Origin: Mongoliibacter sp. | Lineage (GTDB): Bacteria; Bacteroidota; Bacteroidia; Cytophagales; Cyclobacteriaceae | Length of the DNA: 43,692 nt | Reading direction: 5' to 3' | Assembly (NCBI RefSeq): GCF_007692705.1 | Contig: NZ_REBN01000075.1 | Coordinates: 1 to 43,692 of the forward strand | In this document: one piece after another, positions 1 through 9,107 of the stretch | How positions within the stretch are numbered: the first letter of the stretch is position 1 | Layout: each line of letters begins with the position of its first letter | The notes under the pieces: model-generated | The model's database searches: none | What the model was told of the DNA's origin: nothing | Seen by the model: only the letters and a program-made list of their open reading frames with translations | Program-made: the position numbers and the translations under genes

Positions 1-1566
1 ATTCAAACTGCTTTGATCAGTTTTATTTTTATCCTTGGATTTTTTAGAGAAATCCCTGCTTTACAATTACCGGCTGCCTCAAGTTTTATGTTACTGCTTT
101 CTATTTTGACTATGATAGTTGGTGCAGTGGTTTTTTGGCTACGTGAATGGGCAACTCCAGCTGTTCTGGCTACAATAATTTTGTTCAATATATTTTCAAA
201 TTCTAATTTTCTAAACAGGCCTCACTCTGCTTTTGGAATGGATTATGAGACAGAGCCTGCAGCTTACAAACTTGAAGCTATTACTCAAACACTTAAGGCT
301 GAAAACCTGGAAGAAGACCGAAACAATACGTTGCAAATCCTTGAAAATTGGAGGTCAAAATTTCCTGAAGACAAAAAACCAAAAATGATTTTTGTGACTA
401 CCAGTGGAGGAGGACAACGTGCTGCACTTTGGACTTTAAGGGTGCTTCAGGAGGCAGAACTTGTTAGCGAAGGACAACTTACCAAGCATACTCAATTGAT
501 AACCGGGGCTTCGGGAGGTATCATAGGTGCTGCTTTTTTTAGAGAACTCTACCTTCAAAGTCATTTTGTCGAAAATATTAATTTAAATGATGGGAAATAC
601 CTAAATCAAATCTCATCTGATAACCTTAATCCCATCATTTTTACTTTGTTGGTAAATGACCTTTTGATAAGGAACCAATACTTTACATATAATGACAGGA
701 GATATCTAAAAGATAGAGGGTATTCCTTTGAGTCACAGTTGAACCTTAACACCAAAAGAGTTTTGGATAAACCCTTGTCAGCCTACATAGAATCAGAGCA
801 GCAGTCCTTGATTCCCATGCTCTTGATTACTCCACTCATTACCAATGACGGTAGGAAGCTCTATATATCTCCCTCGCCCGTGTCTTATATGGGGATTTCT
901 CCAAGCAAGTCAGAAGGTTGGGATGAGAAAAGCCAGGGTGTTGATTTTCAACGTTTCTTTTCAGAAAATGATCCTGGAGGATTGAGATTTATTTCTGCTT
1001 TGAGAATGGGTGCAACCTTTCCTTTTATCACTCCTAATATCCAACTTCCATCCAAGCCAAGGATGGAAGTTATGGACTCTGGTTTGTCTGATAATTTTGG
1101 GATTCAGGATGCCTTGAAATTCATCCATGTATTTAATGATTGGATTGAGGAAAATACTTCAGGAGTATTATTATTGACCATTAGAGATTCAGAAAAGTTT
1201 GCTGAAATAGAAGAAAAACAGCCACTGACCATCATGCAGAAGCTATTCACCCCTCTTAAGAATATCTACATCAATTGGGATAATGTGCAGACGCTTCATA
1301 ATGAGGTTTCTTTTACGAGAATGAATGAATCAGTGAAATTTCCAATAGAGAGAATAGAATTTGAATATTCTACTTTACAATACCTCAAAGAAAGAGGTCT
1401 TGCAGATCAAGAAGGAGCTTTTGACCCCGAAACCCAAGAGATTTTGCGCGCATCACTTAATTGGAGACTGACTGCAAGAGAAAAGAAATCCATTATAGAT
1501 AACATCAATAGCCCTTATAATCAAAGATCTTTAAATCGGCTTAAGAATTATGAATTTTTGAAGTAA
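1..1566 (+). CDS. Patatin-like phospholipase family protein, 5' end cut by window edge
   Basis: The reading frame is already open at base 1, so the true start lies outside the window; a TTG at 13 is an internal codon. About the first 65 visible residues form hydrophobic membrane segments, followed by a soluble patatin domain. Numbering from the TTG at 13, I see the glycine-rich oxyanion motif SGGGQR (131-136), the nucleophile elbow GASGG with Ser167, and the catalytic aspartate in the DSG motif at Asp355. This Ser/Asp dyad is the hallmark of patatin-like acyl hydrolases, which cleave acyl chains from membrane lipids. Membrane anchoring suggests it acts at the inner membrane, but substrate and direction of exposure cannot be read from sequence. 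It converges on the antiporter gene downstream. Confident in family, not in substrate. Confidence 0.85.
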   Translation: MQTALISFIFILGFFREIPALQLPAASSFMLLLSILTMIVGAVVFWLREWATPAVLATIILFNIFSNSNFLNRPHSAFGMDYETEPAAYKLEAITQTLKAENLEEDRNNTLQILENWRSKFPEDKKPKMIFVTTSGGGQRAALWTLRVLQEAELVSEGQLTKHTQLITGASGGIIGAAFFRELYLQSHFVENINLNDGKYLNQISSDNLNPIIFTLLVNDLLIRNQYFTYNDRRYLKDRGYSFESQLNLNTKRVLDKPLSAYIESEQQSLIPMLLITPLITNDGRKLYISPSPVSYMGISPSKSEGWDEKSQGVDFQRFFSENDPGGLRFISALRMGATFPFITPNIQLPSKPRMEVMDSGLSDNFGIQDALKFIHVFNDWIEENTSGVLLLTIRDSEKFAEIEEKQPLTIMQKLFTPLKNIYINWDNVQTLHNEVSFTRMNESVKFPIERIEFEYSTLQYLKERGLADQEGAFDPETQEILRASLNWRLTAREKKSIIDNINSPYNQRSLNRLKNYEFLK

Positions 1567-1712
1567 TCTTTCCAGAAGCGGCATGTAATTGAGTAATCGT
1601 TTAATGGATTAACTGATGAACAAGCATATGACAATTCCTAACCTTTTATTTTTTGATAAAAGTTAAAATGGTTAAATGTTAAAATTTGGGGTTGTCATTG
1701 GTACAGAGTCCG

Positions 1713-1799
1713 GCCTTTTTCTACGGTATTTCCACCCTATTTCAATTTATTTCTACAGGATTTCTATTGTATTTCCATCAGATATCAACCTTATCTCAA
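1713..1799. repeat. Degenerate 11-bp tandem repeat, eight units
   Basis: Eight consecutive units fit the pattern NNNTATTTCYA on the plus strand (T-rGAAATAnnn on the minus strand): units start at 1713, 1724, 1735, 1745, 1756, 1767, 1778 and 1789. All are 11 bp except the third, which is 10 bp. The array fills the gap between two convergent genes, and its last unit overlaps the antiporter stop codon. T-tracts recur about once per helical turn, so the stretch could be bent. It has no spacers and is not a CRISPR array. Confidence 0.65.
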
Positions 1800-3820
1800 T
1801 CATGTATCTCAACTTCCTCTTCAAATTTTTCCAAAGCTGACGGTTTACCTACTACATAGACAACATCGCCTAATTTAAGCTTGTCGTCTCCTGAAATTTC
1901 AGAAATAGTTCTGCTTCCACGCTTGATAGCAACAATATTAACCCCAAGCTTTTCCCTTATTCCAGCCTCTTTAAGTGGGATATTGATTAGGTTTCCAAAA
2001 TCTCTTTCCACTTTAACTCCCACAAAATTGATTGCTGGAAGGTCAAACTTCACCTTGCTGGCTGTACTTTCACTACCAAGTCTAAACATTTCGTAATTAT
2101 GTGAACGTACTTCCTCAGTGAATTCCTCAATATCATGTCGAGGGATAAGGTATTTGGTTAAAACCCTGTTGAAAATTTCTATGGAAGTTTCAAACTCTTC
2201 AGGAACCACCTCATTGGCTCCCAATTTGTGATTTTCCTCCATTTCGTTGACATACCTCGTCCTCACTATGATATAAGGGTTTGAGGTAATATGGCGAATG
2301 GCAGTAATGATTCTTTTGGTAGCTTCCGCATCTGAGATTGCAATCACAGCTACCCTTGCCTTGTTGATATTGACATGTTCTAAAACAGCTTCATTGGCGG
2401 CATCCCCAAACATGATAGGTTCTCCCTTGAGACCCTCTTCTTTAACCGTAATGGCATTCATCTCAATGATTGAGTAAGGGATACTTGCTGCCTTTGCTGC
2501 GCGTGAAAGATTACGTCCATTGAGTCCATACCCTATGATTACCAAATGGTCTTTCATTTCTTTTTCGACAAACGCCTGGTCTGGCTGTGATTGTTTGTTT
2601 TTGTTGAGCCTTCTCTTCAACCTCTGGGGTAATGGTATCACCAAAAGTTTCCGTGTCAGGTCTTCTCTTGATTTAAGCACAAATGGTGTGACTGCCATTG
2701 TAAGAATGGAAACGGCCAGGAAATACTGGTAAGTTTCAGGGTCCAAAAGCTCAAATTTCAAACCTTCTTTTGCCAGTAAAAGAGAAAATTCACCTACTTG
2801 GAAAATCGAAAACCCAACGATAAATGCATCCTTGGTTTTTTGCCCTATTGCCTTTACAGAGACGAAGATCGTTCCAAACTTTACAACAAAGGTTAGAATG
2901 GTTAGTCCCAAAATCACCAGTATGTTGCTGAACAAAAAGGTGATATCGAATAACATCCCCACTGAGACAAAGAAAAAACTTAAAAAAACTTCTCTGAAAG
3001 GGAGTATTTTCCCCGTTGCATGATGGCTGTAATCTGATTCTGAAATAATCAAACCGGCCAAAAAAGCACCAAGACCCAGAGAAAGTCCAAGTAGACTTGT
3101 TAAATAAGCAACTGCAAAACAGATTACTATAATAGACAGTAAAAACAATTCTTCGTTTCTTGTTTTTGCGATCCTAAATAGGAGTGTTGGAATTATATAT
3201 TTTGCAGAAACCAAGGTCAATATTACTACTCCTGTTCCTTTGGCTGCCATCAAAAATAATGACCAGGCAATATTATCTGACTCACCTGCCAGCATTGGTG
3301 TGAAGAGCATTAATGGGACAATAACGATATCCTGAAATATCAGTATCGCCAATGTGGTGCGACCCGAAATTGAATTAACCTGACCTGCTTCCTGTAATAA
3401 TTTGAGTACAATGGCAGTACTGGAAAGTGAAAAAAGGAAACCTATAAATACAGCTACCTCCCAATCGAAACCCAAAAAGTAGGATATTAATGTGGTAATG
3501 AAGATGGTAATGGAAACCTGTAGTGCTCCTCCGATAAAAACAGCCTTTTTGATTGCCATTAAGCTTTTTAAGGAAAATTCCATTCCTATTACAAAAAGCA
3601 ATAGAATTACACCTATTTCAGAGAGTATATCTACAGTAGTAGACGCAGCGACTAAAGAAAGTCCATAGGGCCCTGCCAAAGCACCTGTAAAAAGAAAGCC
3701 TATTATAGTAGGAATCTTGAACCTCATGAAAACCAAAATCACCAAAGTAGCCAGACCAAAGATCAATACAATGTCCGACAGCATGGGGATTTCCATGGAA
3801 GTTAAAATGAACTCAAGCAT
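1796..3820 (-). CDS. CPA2-family monovalent cation/proton antiporter with RCK domains (KefB/YbaL-like)
   Basis: At 674 aa this has the full three-part CPA2 layout. Residues about 1-385 are a 12-13-helix Na+/H+ exchanger domain rich in Gly/Ser hydrophobic segments. A cytoplasmic RCK_N/TrkA-N Rossmann domain begins near residue 422 with the nucleotide-binding motif IGYGLNGRNL (Gly near 428). An RCK_C/TrkA-C domain occupies about 595-670. Relatives exchange K+ or Na+ for protons, gated by ligands bound to the RCK domains. ATG at 3820 was used; Met9 is an alternative start. The gene stands alone between a convergent lipase and a 340-bp spacer. In some other bacteria the TrkA-C domain of such antiporters binds c-di-AMP, and a c-di-AMP synthase is encoded at 23907-24791, so that mode of control is possible here (inference). 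Confidence 0.9.
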   Translation of the reverse strand: MLEFILTSMEIPMLSDIVLIFGLATLVILVFMRFKIPTIIGFLFTGALAGPYGLSLVAASTTVDILSEIGVILLLFVIGMEFSLKSLMAIKKAVFIGGALQVSITIFITTLISYFLGFDWEVAVFIGFLFSLSSTAIVLKLLQEAGQVNSISGRTTLAILIFQDIVIVPLMLFTPMLAGESDNIAWSLFLMAAKGTGVVILTLVSAKYIIPTLLFRIAKTRNEELFLLSIIVICFAVAYLTSLLGLSLGLGAFLAGLIISESDYSHHATGKILPFREVFLSFFFVSVGMLFDITFLFSNILVILGLTILTFVVKFGTIFVSVKAIGQKTKDAFIVGFSIFQVGEFSLLLAKEGLKFELLDPETYQYFLAVSILTMAVTPFVLKSREDLTRKLLVIPLPQRLKRRLNKNKQSQPDQAFVEKEMKDHLVIIGYGLNGRNLSRAAKAASIPYSIIEMNAITVKEEGLKGEPIMFGDAANEAVLEHVNINKARVAVIAISDAEATKRIITAIRHITSNPYIIVRTRYVNEMEENHKLGANEVVPEEFETSIEIFNRVLTKYLIPRHDIEEFTEEVRSHNYEMFRLGSESTASKVKFDLPAINFVGVKVERDFGNLINIPLKEAGIREKLGVNIVAIKRGSRTISEISGDDKLKLGDVVYVVGKPSALEKFEEEVEIHD

Positions 3821-4160
3821 ATAAATTTTCAGGTTAAAGTCGTTTGAAACAACTCTAAAAATACAATTAAAAAATTAAAAATTCCTTTACCATATTCAGG
3901 ATGCTCATTGTCAGGAATAAAAAATACTTTACCAATCGGAATTTATTCAACCAGAAGTTTGTGAATCGATCAATACTTGAATTATATCTTTACTTCCACC
4001 TTTCCAATATTTAGCTTTTCCAAGTTATTGTGGAGGAATCCAGTTAAATTATATTAAGTTGTCAATCAGTATTTTAGGATGCCTGATCATATCAGTCAAA
4101 CCTGATTTATGTAATCATTAATTAAAAACTTAATTTTTTGTTACGTCTCTTTGTAAAACA
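3821..4160. other. Intergenic stretch, no gene seen
   Basis: This 340-base AT-rich stretch lies between the start of the antiporter gene and the end of the Mpo1-like gene, both on the minus strand. It should contain the antiporter promoter, but no clear -33/-7 pair could be identified. No long open frame, RNA gene or strong hairpin was seen. A weak inverted repeat of AT bases near 4115-4138 may help end the Mpo1-like transcript. Confidence 0.5.
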
Positions 4161-4640
4161 CTAGTACGCCAACCCAAGCTTTTTGTAAATAAAATGCATT
4201 AACCAGGCGGGGCCAATCATCAAAAATTGTAAGTCCTTTAAAAATGAAGGCTTTTTTCCTTCAATCTTATGTCCATAAAATTGAAAAATCCAAGCTAGAA
4301 TAAATATAAAAATGCTGATGGCCCATAAAGGTATAGGTGAAATTAGTGTAATGAAATTAGCCAAGGCCAGGCAAATGGCAGAAAAGAAAAACATTCCTAA
4401 GGCCAATGGTGGGGATAGTGAAACATAATAAAAGAGAACAACTATAAGTGTAATGGTTGCCCAGTTGGCAAAGCTCCCCAAAAAAGGAAGTACATTACTA
4501 ATCAGATCCGAGGGGATACTGAAAATAAGTCCAACAATGCTGAAAAATATAGCAGGTACACAAATCCAATGTATGGTTTTATTTGTTTCATTTTGATGGC
4601 TAAGACCATATTCATATAACAATTCATCAATCTTTCTCAT
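4161..4640 (-). CDS. DUF962 / Mpo1-like family membrane protein
   Basis: The 159-aa product starts MRKIDELLYEYGLSHQN and continues into NKTIHWICVPA, the conserved N-terminal segment with invariant His residues of the DUF962 (YGL010w/Mpo1-like) family. It has about four hydrophobic helices (roughly 28-45, 52-75, 78-98 and 101-120) and a second conserved histidine in YGHKIEGKKP. Yeast Mpo1 is an Fe2+-dependent dioxygenase acting on 2-hydroxy fatty acids; whether bacterial relatives do this is not established. C-terminal residues (about 135-159) resemble the family's GPAWL segment. The ATG at 4640 fits the family start. It diverges from the FAD oxidoreductase with an 80-bp shared upstream region. 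Family call confident; function open. Confidence 0.8.
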   Translation of the reverse strand: MRKIDELLYEYGLSHQNETNKTIHWICVPAIFFSIVGLIFSIPSDLISNVLPFLGSFANWATITLIVVLFYYVSLSPPLALGMFFFSAICLALANFITLISPIPLWAISIFIFILAWIFQFYGHKIEGKKPSFLKDLQFLMIGPAWLMHFIYKKLGLAY

Positions 4641-4720
4641 GGCTATCTTGGTGGTTTTTGTTGGATTATCTGTTTGAATTTAATAAATAGGCATGAATTA
4701 TTATTCAATAAATCGTCATA

Positions 4721-5848
4721 ATGTTAAGTTTTTGGGAAAAGAGGAGTTTTATCAAGTACGATCTTGTGATAATAGGTGCCGGAATCGTCGGTCTTTCCAC
4801 AGCTATTCAATTTAAAAAAGATAATCCCCAAGCTTCTGTTTTGGTATTGGAAAAGGGAGTGTTTCCCAGCGGTGCCAGTACTCGAAATGCGGGATTTGCG
4901 TGTTTTGGGAGCTTGACTGAGATTATAGATGACCTCAAGTCTCTCCCTGTACAGGAGGTAAAAGAGCTGGTGGAAAAACGCCATCGTGGTTTGAGAGCGA
5001 TCAGGTCAATTTTTGGAGATCAGGCTTTAGGGTACCAAGAAAATGGTGGATTAGAATTGATTAGTTCTAAGGAGGAGAAATACCTGGAGAGAATCGAGTA
5101 TATCAATACCTTGCTCTTTCCGGTTTTTGATGATGATGTTTTCGAAGTTGAGAATCAACATGAGAAATACGGTTTTTCTGCTAAAGTAAAAGCTGTAGTG
5201 AGAAATAAATTCGAAGGCGAGTTGGATTCCGGTAAATTTCTAAATGTACTGTGGGAAACATGTCAGGTTTTTAAAATCAAAATTCTTACTGGTGCATACG
5301 TAAAAGAAATAGATCAGGAAAATAAGACCGTAACTGTGAAAGACCCAAGCCATGATTCTTTCATTAGTTTTGAAGCATTGAAAATAGCGGTATGTACCAA
5401 TGCCTTTACAAGTCAGCTGCTTAAAGGGATAGATTTACAACCTGGGAGGGGGATGGTCATGGTTTCCAGTCCCTTGGTCAAAACTATTCCATGGAAAGGA
5501 GCTTTTCATTATGATATGGGGTATGTTTACTTTAGGAATATTGAAAACAGGCTTTTGATAGGAGGGGGTCGAAACCAAGACTTTGATACTGAAAAAACAC
5601 TGGATCAAGGCATTAATCCCAAGTTAAAGACCTATTTGCTCGACCTTGTCCATGAGGTTATATTACCTGGACAAAAAGTTGAAATAGAACAGGAATGGTC
5701 AGGTGTAATGGCTTTTGGGCCAAATAAAAAACCTGTAATAAAACTGGTTTCCGAAGATGTAGGTGTCGCTGTAAGGCTAGGAGGAATGGGGGTAGCCATT
5801 GGTTGGCAGACTGCATCCGAGCTGGTAAAAATGCTGCAAAGGCAATGA
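4721..5848 (+). CDS. FAD-dependent oxidoreductase, DAO (D-amino-acid/glycine oxidase-like) family
   Basis: The 375-aa protein begins with a short basic tail, then the dinucleotide-binding fold YDLVIIGAGIVGLSTAI (GxGxxG near residues 19-24) followed by an acidic residue closing the beta2 strand (VLVLEKG). A second FAD contact, ASTRNAGFACFG, follows. The C-terminal third carries the typical FAD-contact segment RLGGMGVAIGWQTASEL. This is the layout of the DAO superfamily, which oxidises amines or amino acids with FAD. Hydrophobic N-terminal signal sequence is absent, so it is probably cytoplasmic. The substrate is unknown. The ATG at 4721 was used, the last one before the Rossmann fold. NhaC follows after 51 bp on the same strand, without obvious functional link. 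Confidence 0.85.
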   Translation: MLSFWEKRSFIKYDLVIIGAGIVGLSTAIQFKKDNPQASVLVLEKGVFPSGASTRNAGFACFGSLTEIIDDLKSLPVQEVKELVEKRHRGLRAIRSIFGDQALGYQENGGLELISSKEEKYLERIEYINTLLFPVFDDDVFEVENQHEKYGFSAKVKAVVRNKFEGELDSGKFLNVLWETCQVFKIKILTGAYVKEIDQENKTVTVKDPSHDSFISFEALKIAVCTNAFTSQLLKGIDLQPGRGMVMVSSPLVKTIPWKGAFHYDMGYVYFRNIENRLLIGGGRNQDFDTEKTLDQGINPKLKTYLLDLVHEVILPGQKVEIEQEWSGVMAFGPNKKPVIKLVSEDVGVAVRLGGMGVAIGWQTASELVKMLQRQ

Positions 5849-5899
5849 TTTTATAAAATTTTATTAATTTCAATTTTCCATAATTTTCAAAATTGATAA

Positions 5900-7381
5900 A
5901 TGGCAGTAAGTCGCAAAGAACCCACAGTACTGGAAGCACTCTTTCCAATATTATTTTTGATAGTCCTTTTGGTAGTCAATATTTTTGTCTTCGGGACTGA
6001 TGGTCTGTTAGGATCTAATCAGATGGTTTTGGTGATTTCTTCCGGTGTGGCAGGCTTGGTGGCAATTTTCCGCTTGAAAATAAAATGGGGAGCTTTGCAG
6101 GATGGAATTGTCCACAGTATCAGTGCAGCGATGTCAAGTATACTTATACTATTACTCATTGGAGCATTGGCTGGTACTTGGTTATTGAGCGGTATAGTTC
6201 CAGCCATGATTTATTATGGCTTACAGATATTAAACCCTACAATATTTCTAATTGCAGCTTGTATTGTCAGCGCTATTGTATCTATAGCAACAGGTAGCAG
6301 CTGGACGACAGTAGCCACAGTAGGAGTGGCATTGTTGGGTATTGGGAAGGCTCTTGGTTTTGGAGAGGGTATAATTGCTGGAGCAGTACTTTCCGGAGCT
6401 TATTTTGGCGATAAAATGTCCCCGCTTTCGGATACAACTAACCTAGCTCCGGCTATGGCTGGTACAGACCTTTTTACGCACATAAGGCATATGACCAAGA
6501 CTACGATACCTTCTATTTTGATTACGCTGGTAATATTTGGAGTGATCGGGTTTACTACAGGTGCACAGGGTTCCGTTGGGCAGGTGAAAGAAATCTCAAC
6601 AGTAATTTTGGAACAATTCAACATCAATGGCTGGCTGTTTTTAGTGCCAGTTTTGGTAATATTGATGATAGTTAAAAAAGTTCCGGCAGTTCCGGCGCTT
6701 TTGGCAGGAGCTTTATTGGGTGGAGTATTTGCTATTATTTTCCAGCCTGGAGTTATCCAGACTATTGCTAATGAAGAAGGTGTATCGTTTCTGTATATGT
6801 CATATAAAGCTGTGATGATGTCATTATATGGAGAAATAAGTATCACCACTTCTAATGCTGTTGTCAATGAATTGTTGGTCACCGGAGGTATGGCTGGCAT
6901 GTTGAATACAATATGGCTGATAGTGTGTGCAATGATTTTTGGGGGTATTATGGAGGAAAGTGGTATGCTGAGGGTGCTTGCAGAGGCGATAATTGAAAAA
7001 GTTCATTCTGTGGGTTCTTTGATTGCTTCTACCGCTGCGACCTGTGTGTTTTTCAATGTTACTACGTCAGACCAATATCTGGCGATTTTGGTTCCTGGAA
7101 GGATGTATGCAGACATTTATAAGAAAAGAGGGCTTAAAGGGGAAAATCTTAGCCGGACTTTGGAGGATAGTGCTACTGTAACATCGGTATTGATTCCTTG
7201 GAATACCTGCGGGGCAACTCAGGCTTCTGTATTGGGTGTGGCTACCCTGACTTATGCACCATATTGTTTTTTCAATATCATATCCCCTTTTATGACCATA
7301 CTTTTCGGGTATCTAAAGCTAGGTATCAATTATTACAATGAAGAAGAAATGGAAGAAATCAGAAAAGAATTGGCAGTATGA
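5900..7381 (+). CDS. nhaC: Na+/H+ antiporter NhaC
   Basis: At 493 aa with 11-12 hydrophobic segments, this matches the NhaC family. Recognisable family segments include ATGSSWTTVATVGVAL, GAYFGDKMSPLSDTTNLAP with charged residues inside the membrane region, the NVTTSDQYLAILVPGRMY segment, and LEDSATVTSVLIPWNTCGA. NhaC proteins exchange external protons for cytoplasmic Na+ (some members also handle organic substrates such as malate/lactate pairs). The stop codon overlaps the next ATG as ATGA at 7378, so translation of the exonuclease is likely coupled. It is the second antiporter in the window besides the CPA2 protein, which fits a marine or saline lifestyle (inference). Confidence 0.93.
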   Translation: MAVSRKEPTVLEALFPILFLIVLLVVNIFVFGTDGLLGSNQMVLVISSGVAGLVAIFRLKIKWGALQDGIVHSISAAMSSILILLLIGALAGTWLLSGIVPAMIYYGLQILNPTIFLIAACIVSAIVSIATGSSWTTVATVGVALLGIGKALGFGEGIIAGAVLSGAYFGDKMSPLSDTTNLAPAMAGTDLFTHIRHMTKTTIPSILITLVIFGVIGFTTGAQGSVGQVKEISTVILEQFNINGWLFLVPVLVILMIVKKVPAVPALLAGALLGGVFAIIFQPGVIQTIANEEGVSFLYMSYKAVMMSLYGEISITTSNAVVNELLVTGGMAGMLNTIWLIVCAMIFGGIMEESGMLRVLAEAIIEKVHSVGSLIASTAATCVFFNVTTSDQYLAILVPGRMYADIYKKRGLKGENLSRTLEDSATVTSVLIPWNTCGATQASVLGVATLTYAPYCFFNIISPFMTILFGYLKLGINYYNEEEMEEIRKELAV

Positions 7382-7980
7382 TCCAAAAAAAAATCAGTAA
7401 AGAAGAAGTAAATGAGCTTCCTCTAGGCCAATTTGAAGGGGAAATAATTTTGGTGGAAACAGATGAGCAAATTCAGGAAGCTGCGGATGAGCTCAGTCGT
7501 CACTCCCTGATTGGATTTGACACAGAAACTAGACCTTCCTTTAGAAAGGGGGTACAATATCAAGTGTCCTTATTGCAATTGGCGACATCAGAGGTAGCTT
7601 ACCTTTTTCGTTTACATCAAATTGGATTGCCACTTTCTATTAAGCGGATTCTCGAAAGTAAAAGAATAGTCAAGATCGGAGCAGCTGTTTTGGATGACTT
7701 GAGAGGTCTTAAAAAAATTTCTGTAGGTTTTCAACCCAATAGTTTTTTTGACTTGAATGATGAATTAAAAAAAGTCGGTTTTCATAACGTTGGAGTCAGG
7801 AATCTCTCTGCGATGGTGTTGGAAGTGAGAATTTCTAAATCAGAGCAGGTTTCAAATTGGGAGGCACCGGAATTGACAGAGAAACAAATGCTCTATGCTG
7901 CCACAGATGCATGGGTCTGCTTGGAAGTTTACAAAAAACTTCAATACCAGGGGTATTTGGATGATTTATTCAATAAATAA
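7378..7980 (+). CDS. 3'-5' exonuclease, RNase D-like DEDDy domain
   Basis: The 200-aa product is a single DEDD exonuclease domain. Exo I is FDTET with Asp48 and Glu50; Exo II lies around Asp106-Asp107 (AAVLDDLRGL); Exo III is YAATDAW with Tyr173 and Asp177 in the YxxxD spacing that defines the DEDDy subgroup. These acidic residues bind two metal ions and remove nucleotides from 3' ends. There is no HRDC domain, so it is shorter than classic RNase D (about 370 aa) and resembles the stand-alone exonucleases common in Bacteroidota. The ATG is fused to the nhaC stop (ATGA). It ends 5 bp from the convergent YigZ gene. RNA or DNA preference cannot be decided. Confidence 0.88.
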   Translation: MIQKKISKEEVNELPLGQFEGEIILVETDEQIQEAADELSRHSLIGFDTETRPSFRKGVQYQVSLLQLATSEVAYLFRLHQIGLPLSIKRILESKRIVKIGAAVLDDLRGLKKISVGFQPNSFFDLNDELKKVGFHNVGVRNLSAMVLEVRISKSEQVSNWEAPELTEKQMLYAATDAWVCLEVYKKLQYQGYLDDLFNK

Positions 7981-7985
7981 AAAAC

Positions 7986-8591
7986 TCAATCAAAAATCTT
8001 TACATGACCTAACGCGGATAGAAGCTCGAATTTTTCCAATATTCGCTTGAAGTCACTTTCTCTGATTTCTATTTCCATAGAGCACTTTAAAGCCAACTCC
8101 TGATTTTTGATTTCAAGATCATGCTCCTTAATGATCCTCATAATTTCATTCATTTCAGGATATTCGAACTCCAGAGAAATCTGCTTGCGCACAATTTTTT
8201 CGATTATTTCGGAATGTTGAATGGCTTCTGCAGCAGCACTTTTATAAGCGTTGATAAGACCACTCACGCCCAGCTTTGTACCTCCAAAATACCGAACTAC
8301 GACTATTAATATGTCTGTTAGATTAGCAGATCTTATTTGGCCCAAAATGGGGTCACCAGCGGAGTGGTTGGGCTCACCATCATCATTTGCGCGGAAGACT
8401 TCCATTTCCCGTCCCAGCATATATGCGTAACAGTAATGTCGGGCATCATAATATTTTTTCCGAAGCTCTTCAAGGCGGGTTTTGACTTCGTCTTCATCTT
8501 GAACAGGGTAAGAATAAGCCAAAAACTTACTTCCTTTTTCCTTATAGAAACCTTCCGATGGTTTCTCTATAGTGAGGTACGTATCCTTCAA
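7986..8591 (-). CDS. YigZ / IMPACT family protein
   Basis: The protein matches the YigZ family in order: N-terminal DTYLTIEKPSEGFYKEKGSKF, then KYYDARHYCYAY, DDGEPNHSAGDPIL, and VVVRYFGGTKLGVSGLINAY, ending in a small C-terminal RNA-binding-like DUF1949 domain. IMPACT-domain proteins are linked to translational control in eukaryotes; in bacteria the role is unclear. No ATG is available near the front. I chose the TTG at 8591, giving 201 aa and a start (MKDTYLTIE) that agrees with usual family length. A TTG at 8633 would add 14 residues. Upstream sequence shows no clear ribosome binding site for either. The gene diverges from the FdtA-like gene. Confidence 0.85.
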   Translation of the reverse strand: MKDTYLTIEKPSEGFYKEKGSKFLAYSYPVQDEDEVKTRLEELRKKYYDARHYCYAYMLGREMEVFRANDDGEPNHSAGDPILGQIRSANLTDILIVVVRYFGGTKLGVSGLINAYKSAAAEAIQHSEIIEKIVRKQISLEFEYPEMNEIMRIIKEHDLEIKNQELALKCSMEIEIRESDFKRILEKFELLSALGHVKIFD

Positions 8592-8690
8592 ATTAGGTGT
8601 TGGTCTCGTGAATATGGAAATTAAATTGCTCAAAAATAATAAAATCCCTGACCATGGGGTGCTTTTGGACCAATAACTTAAATTAGCCGA

Positions 8691-9107
8691 ATGAATACCT
8701 CAGATACAAAACCTTGCATTGTAACATTAGAACATAAACCTGGTGAAAAGGGAAATATTACTTTTTTTGAAAGTGAACAACTGAAGACTTTTTTACCAAA
8801 AAGATTTTTCTGGCTATCCAATATCCCTGAAGGAAGTTTTAGAGGGATACATGCCCATAAGTTGGAAAACCAGGTTTTGATTTGCCTTAAAGGAGAGGTT
8901 AAAATATCCCTTGAAAGTATTTCTGGGGAGAATTTTGAGTTTAATTTGGAAAAAGAAAGCCAAGGCCTACTGGTACCTAGTATGCATTGGCAAAAAATAG
9001 AATTTGGCAAAGACGCTATCTTGCTCGTAATGGCTGACCGTGAATTCTCAGAAGAAGACTATATTAGAGATAAAAATATTTTTGATGAACTCCGTAACCA
9101 ACACTGA
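8691..9107 (+). CDS. FdtA/QdtA-like sugar 3,4-ketoisomerase (WxcM-like cupin)
   Basis: The 138-aa protein is one cupin domain. It carries the ketoisomerase signature FRGIHAHKLENQVLICLKG with the paired histidines, a second-half VPSMHWQKIEF with another conserved histidine, and the family's C-terminal EEDYIRDKNIFDEL. FdtA and QdtA convert dTDP-4-keto-6-deoxyglucose to the 3-keto isomer on the way to dTDP-3-amino sugars. No aminotransferase or dTDP-glucose genes are in the window, so substrate supply would come from elsewhere. Its last 23 bases overlap the next gene's chosen start, suggesting co-translation with a FemAB/GNAT-like protein and a glycosyltransferase. Family assignment is firm; exact isomer is not. 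Confidence 0.82.
   Translation: MNTSDTKPCIVTLEHKPGEKGNITFFESEQLKTFLPKRFFWLSNIPEGSFRGIHAHKLENQVLICLKGEVKISLESISGENFEFNLEKESQGLLVPSMHWQKIEFGKDAILLVMADREFSEEDYIRDKNIFDELRNQH

Noticed and set aside
1713-1799. CRISPR array
   Set aside because: Units are directly adjacent, only 11 bp long and degenerate, with no spacers and no cas genes nearby.
6400-6900. A 166-codon open frame on the minus strand
   Set aside because: It lies wholly inside nhaC, which has clear family motifs. The antisense product shows no recognisable domain.
9040-9084. GTG start for the FemAB/GNAT-like gene
   Set aside because: It would create a 68-bp overlap with the ketoisomerase gene, and the residues gained do not resemble the family; ATG at 9085 is simpler.
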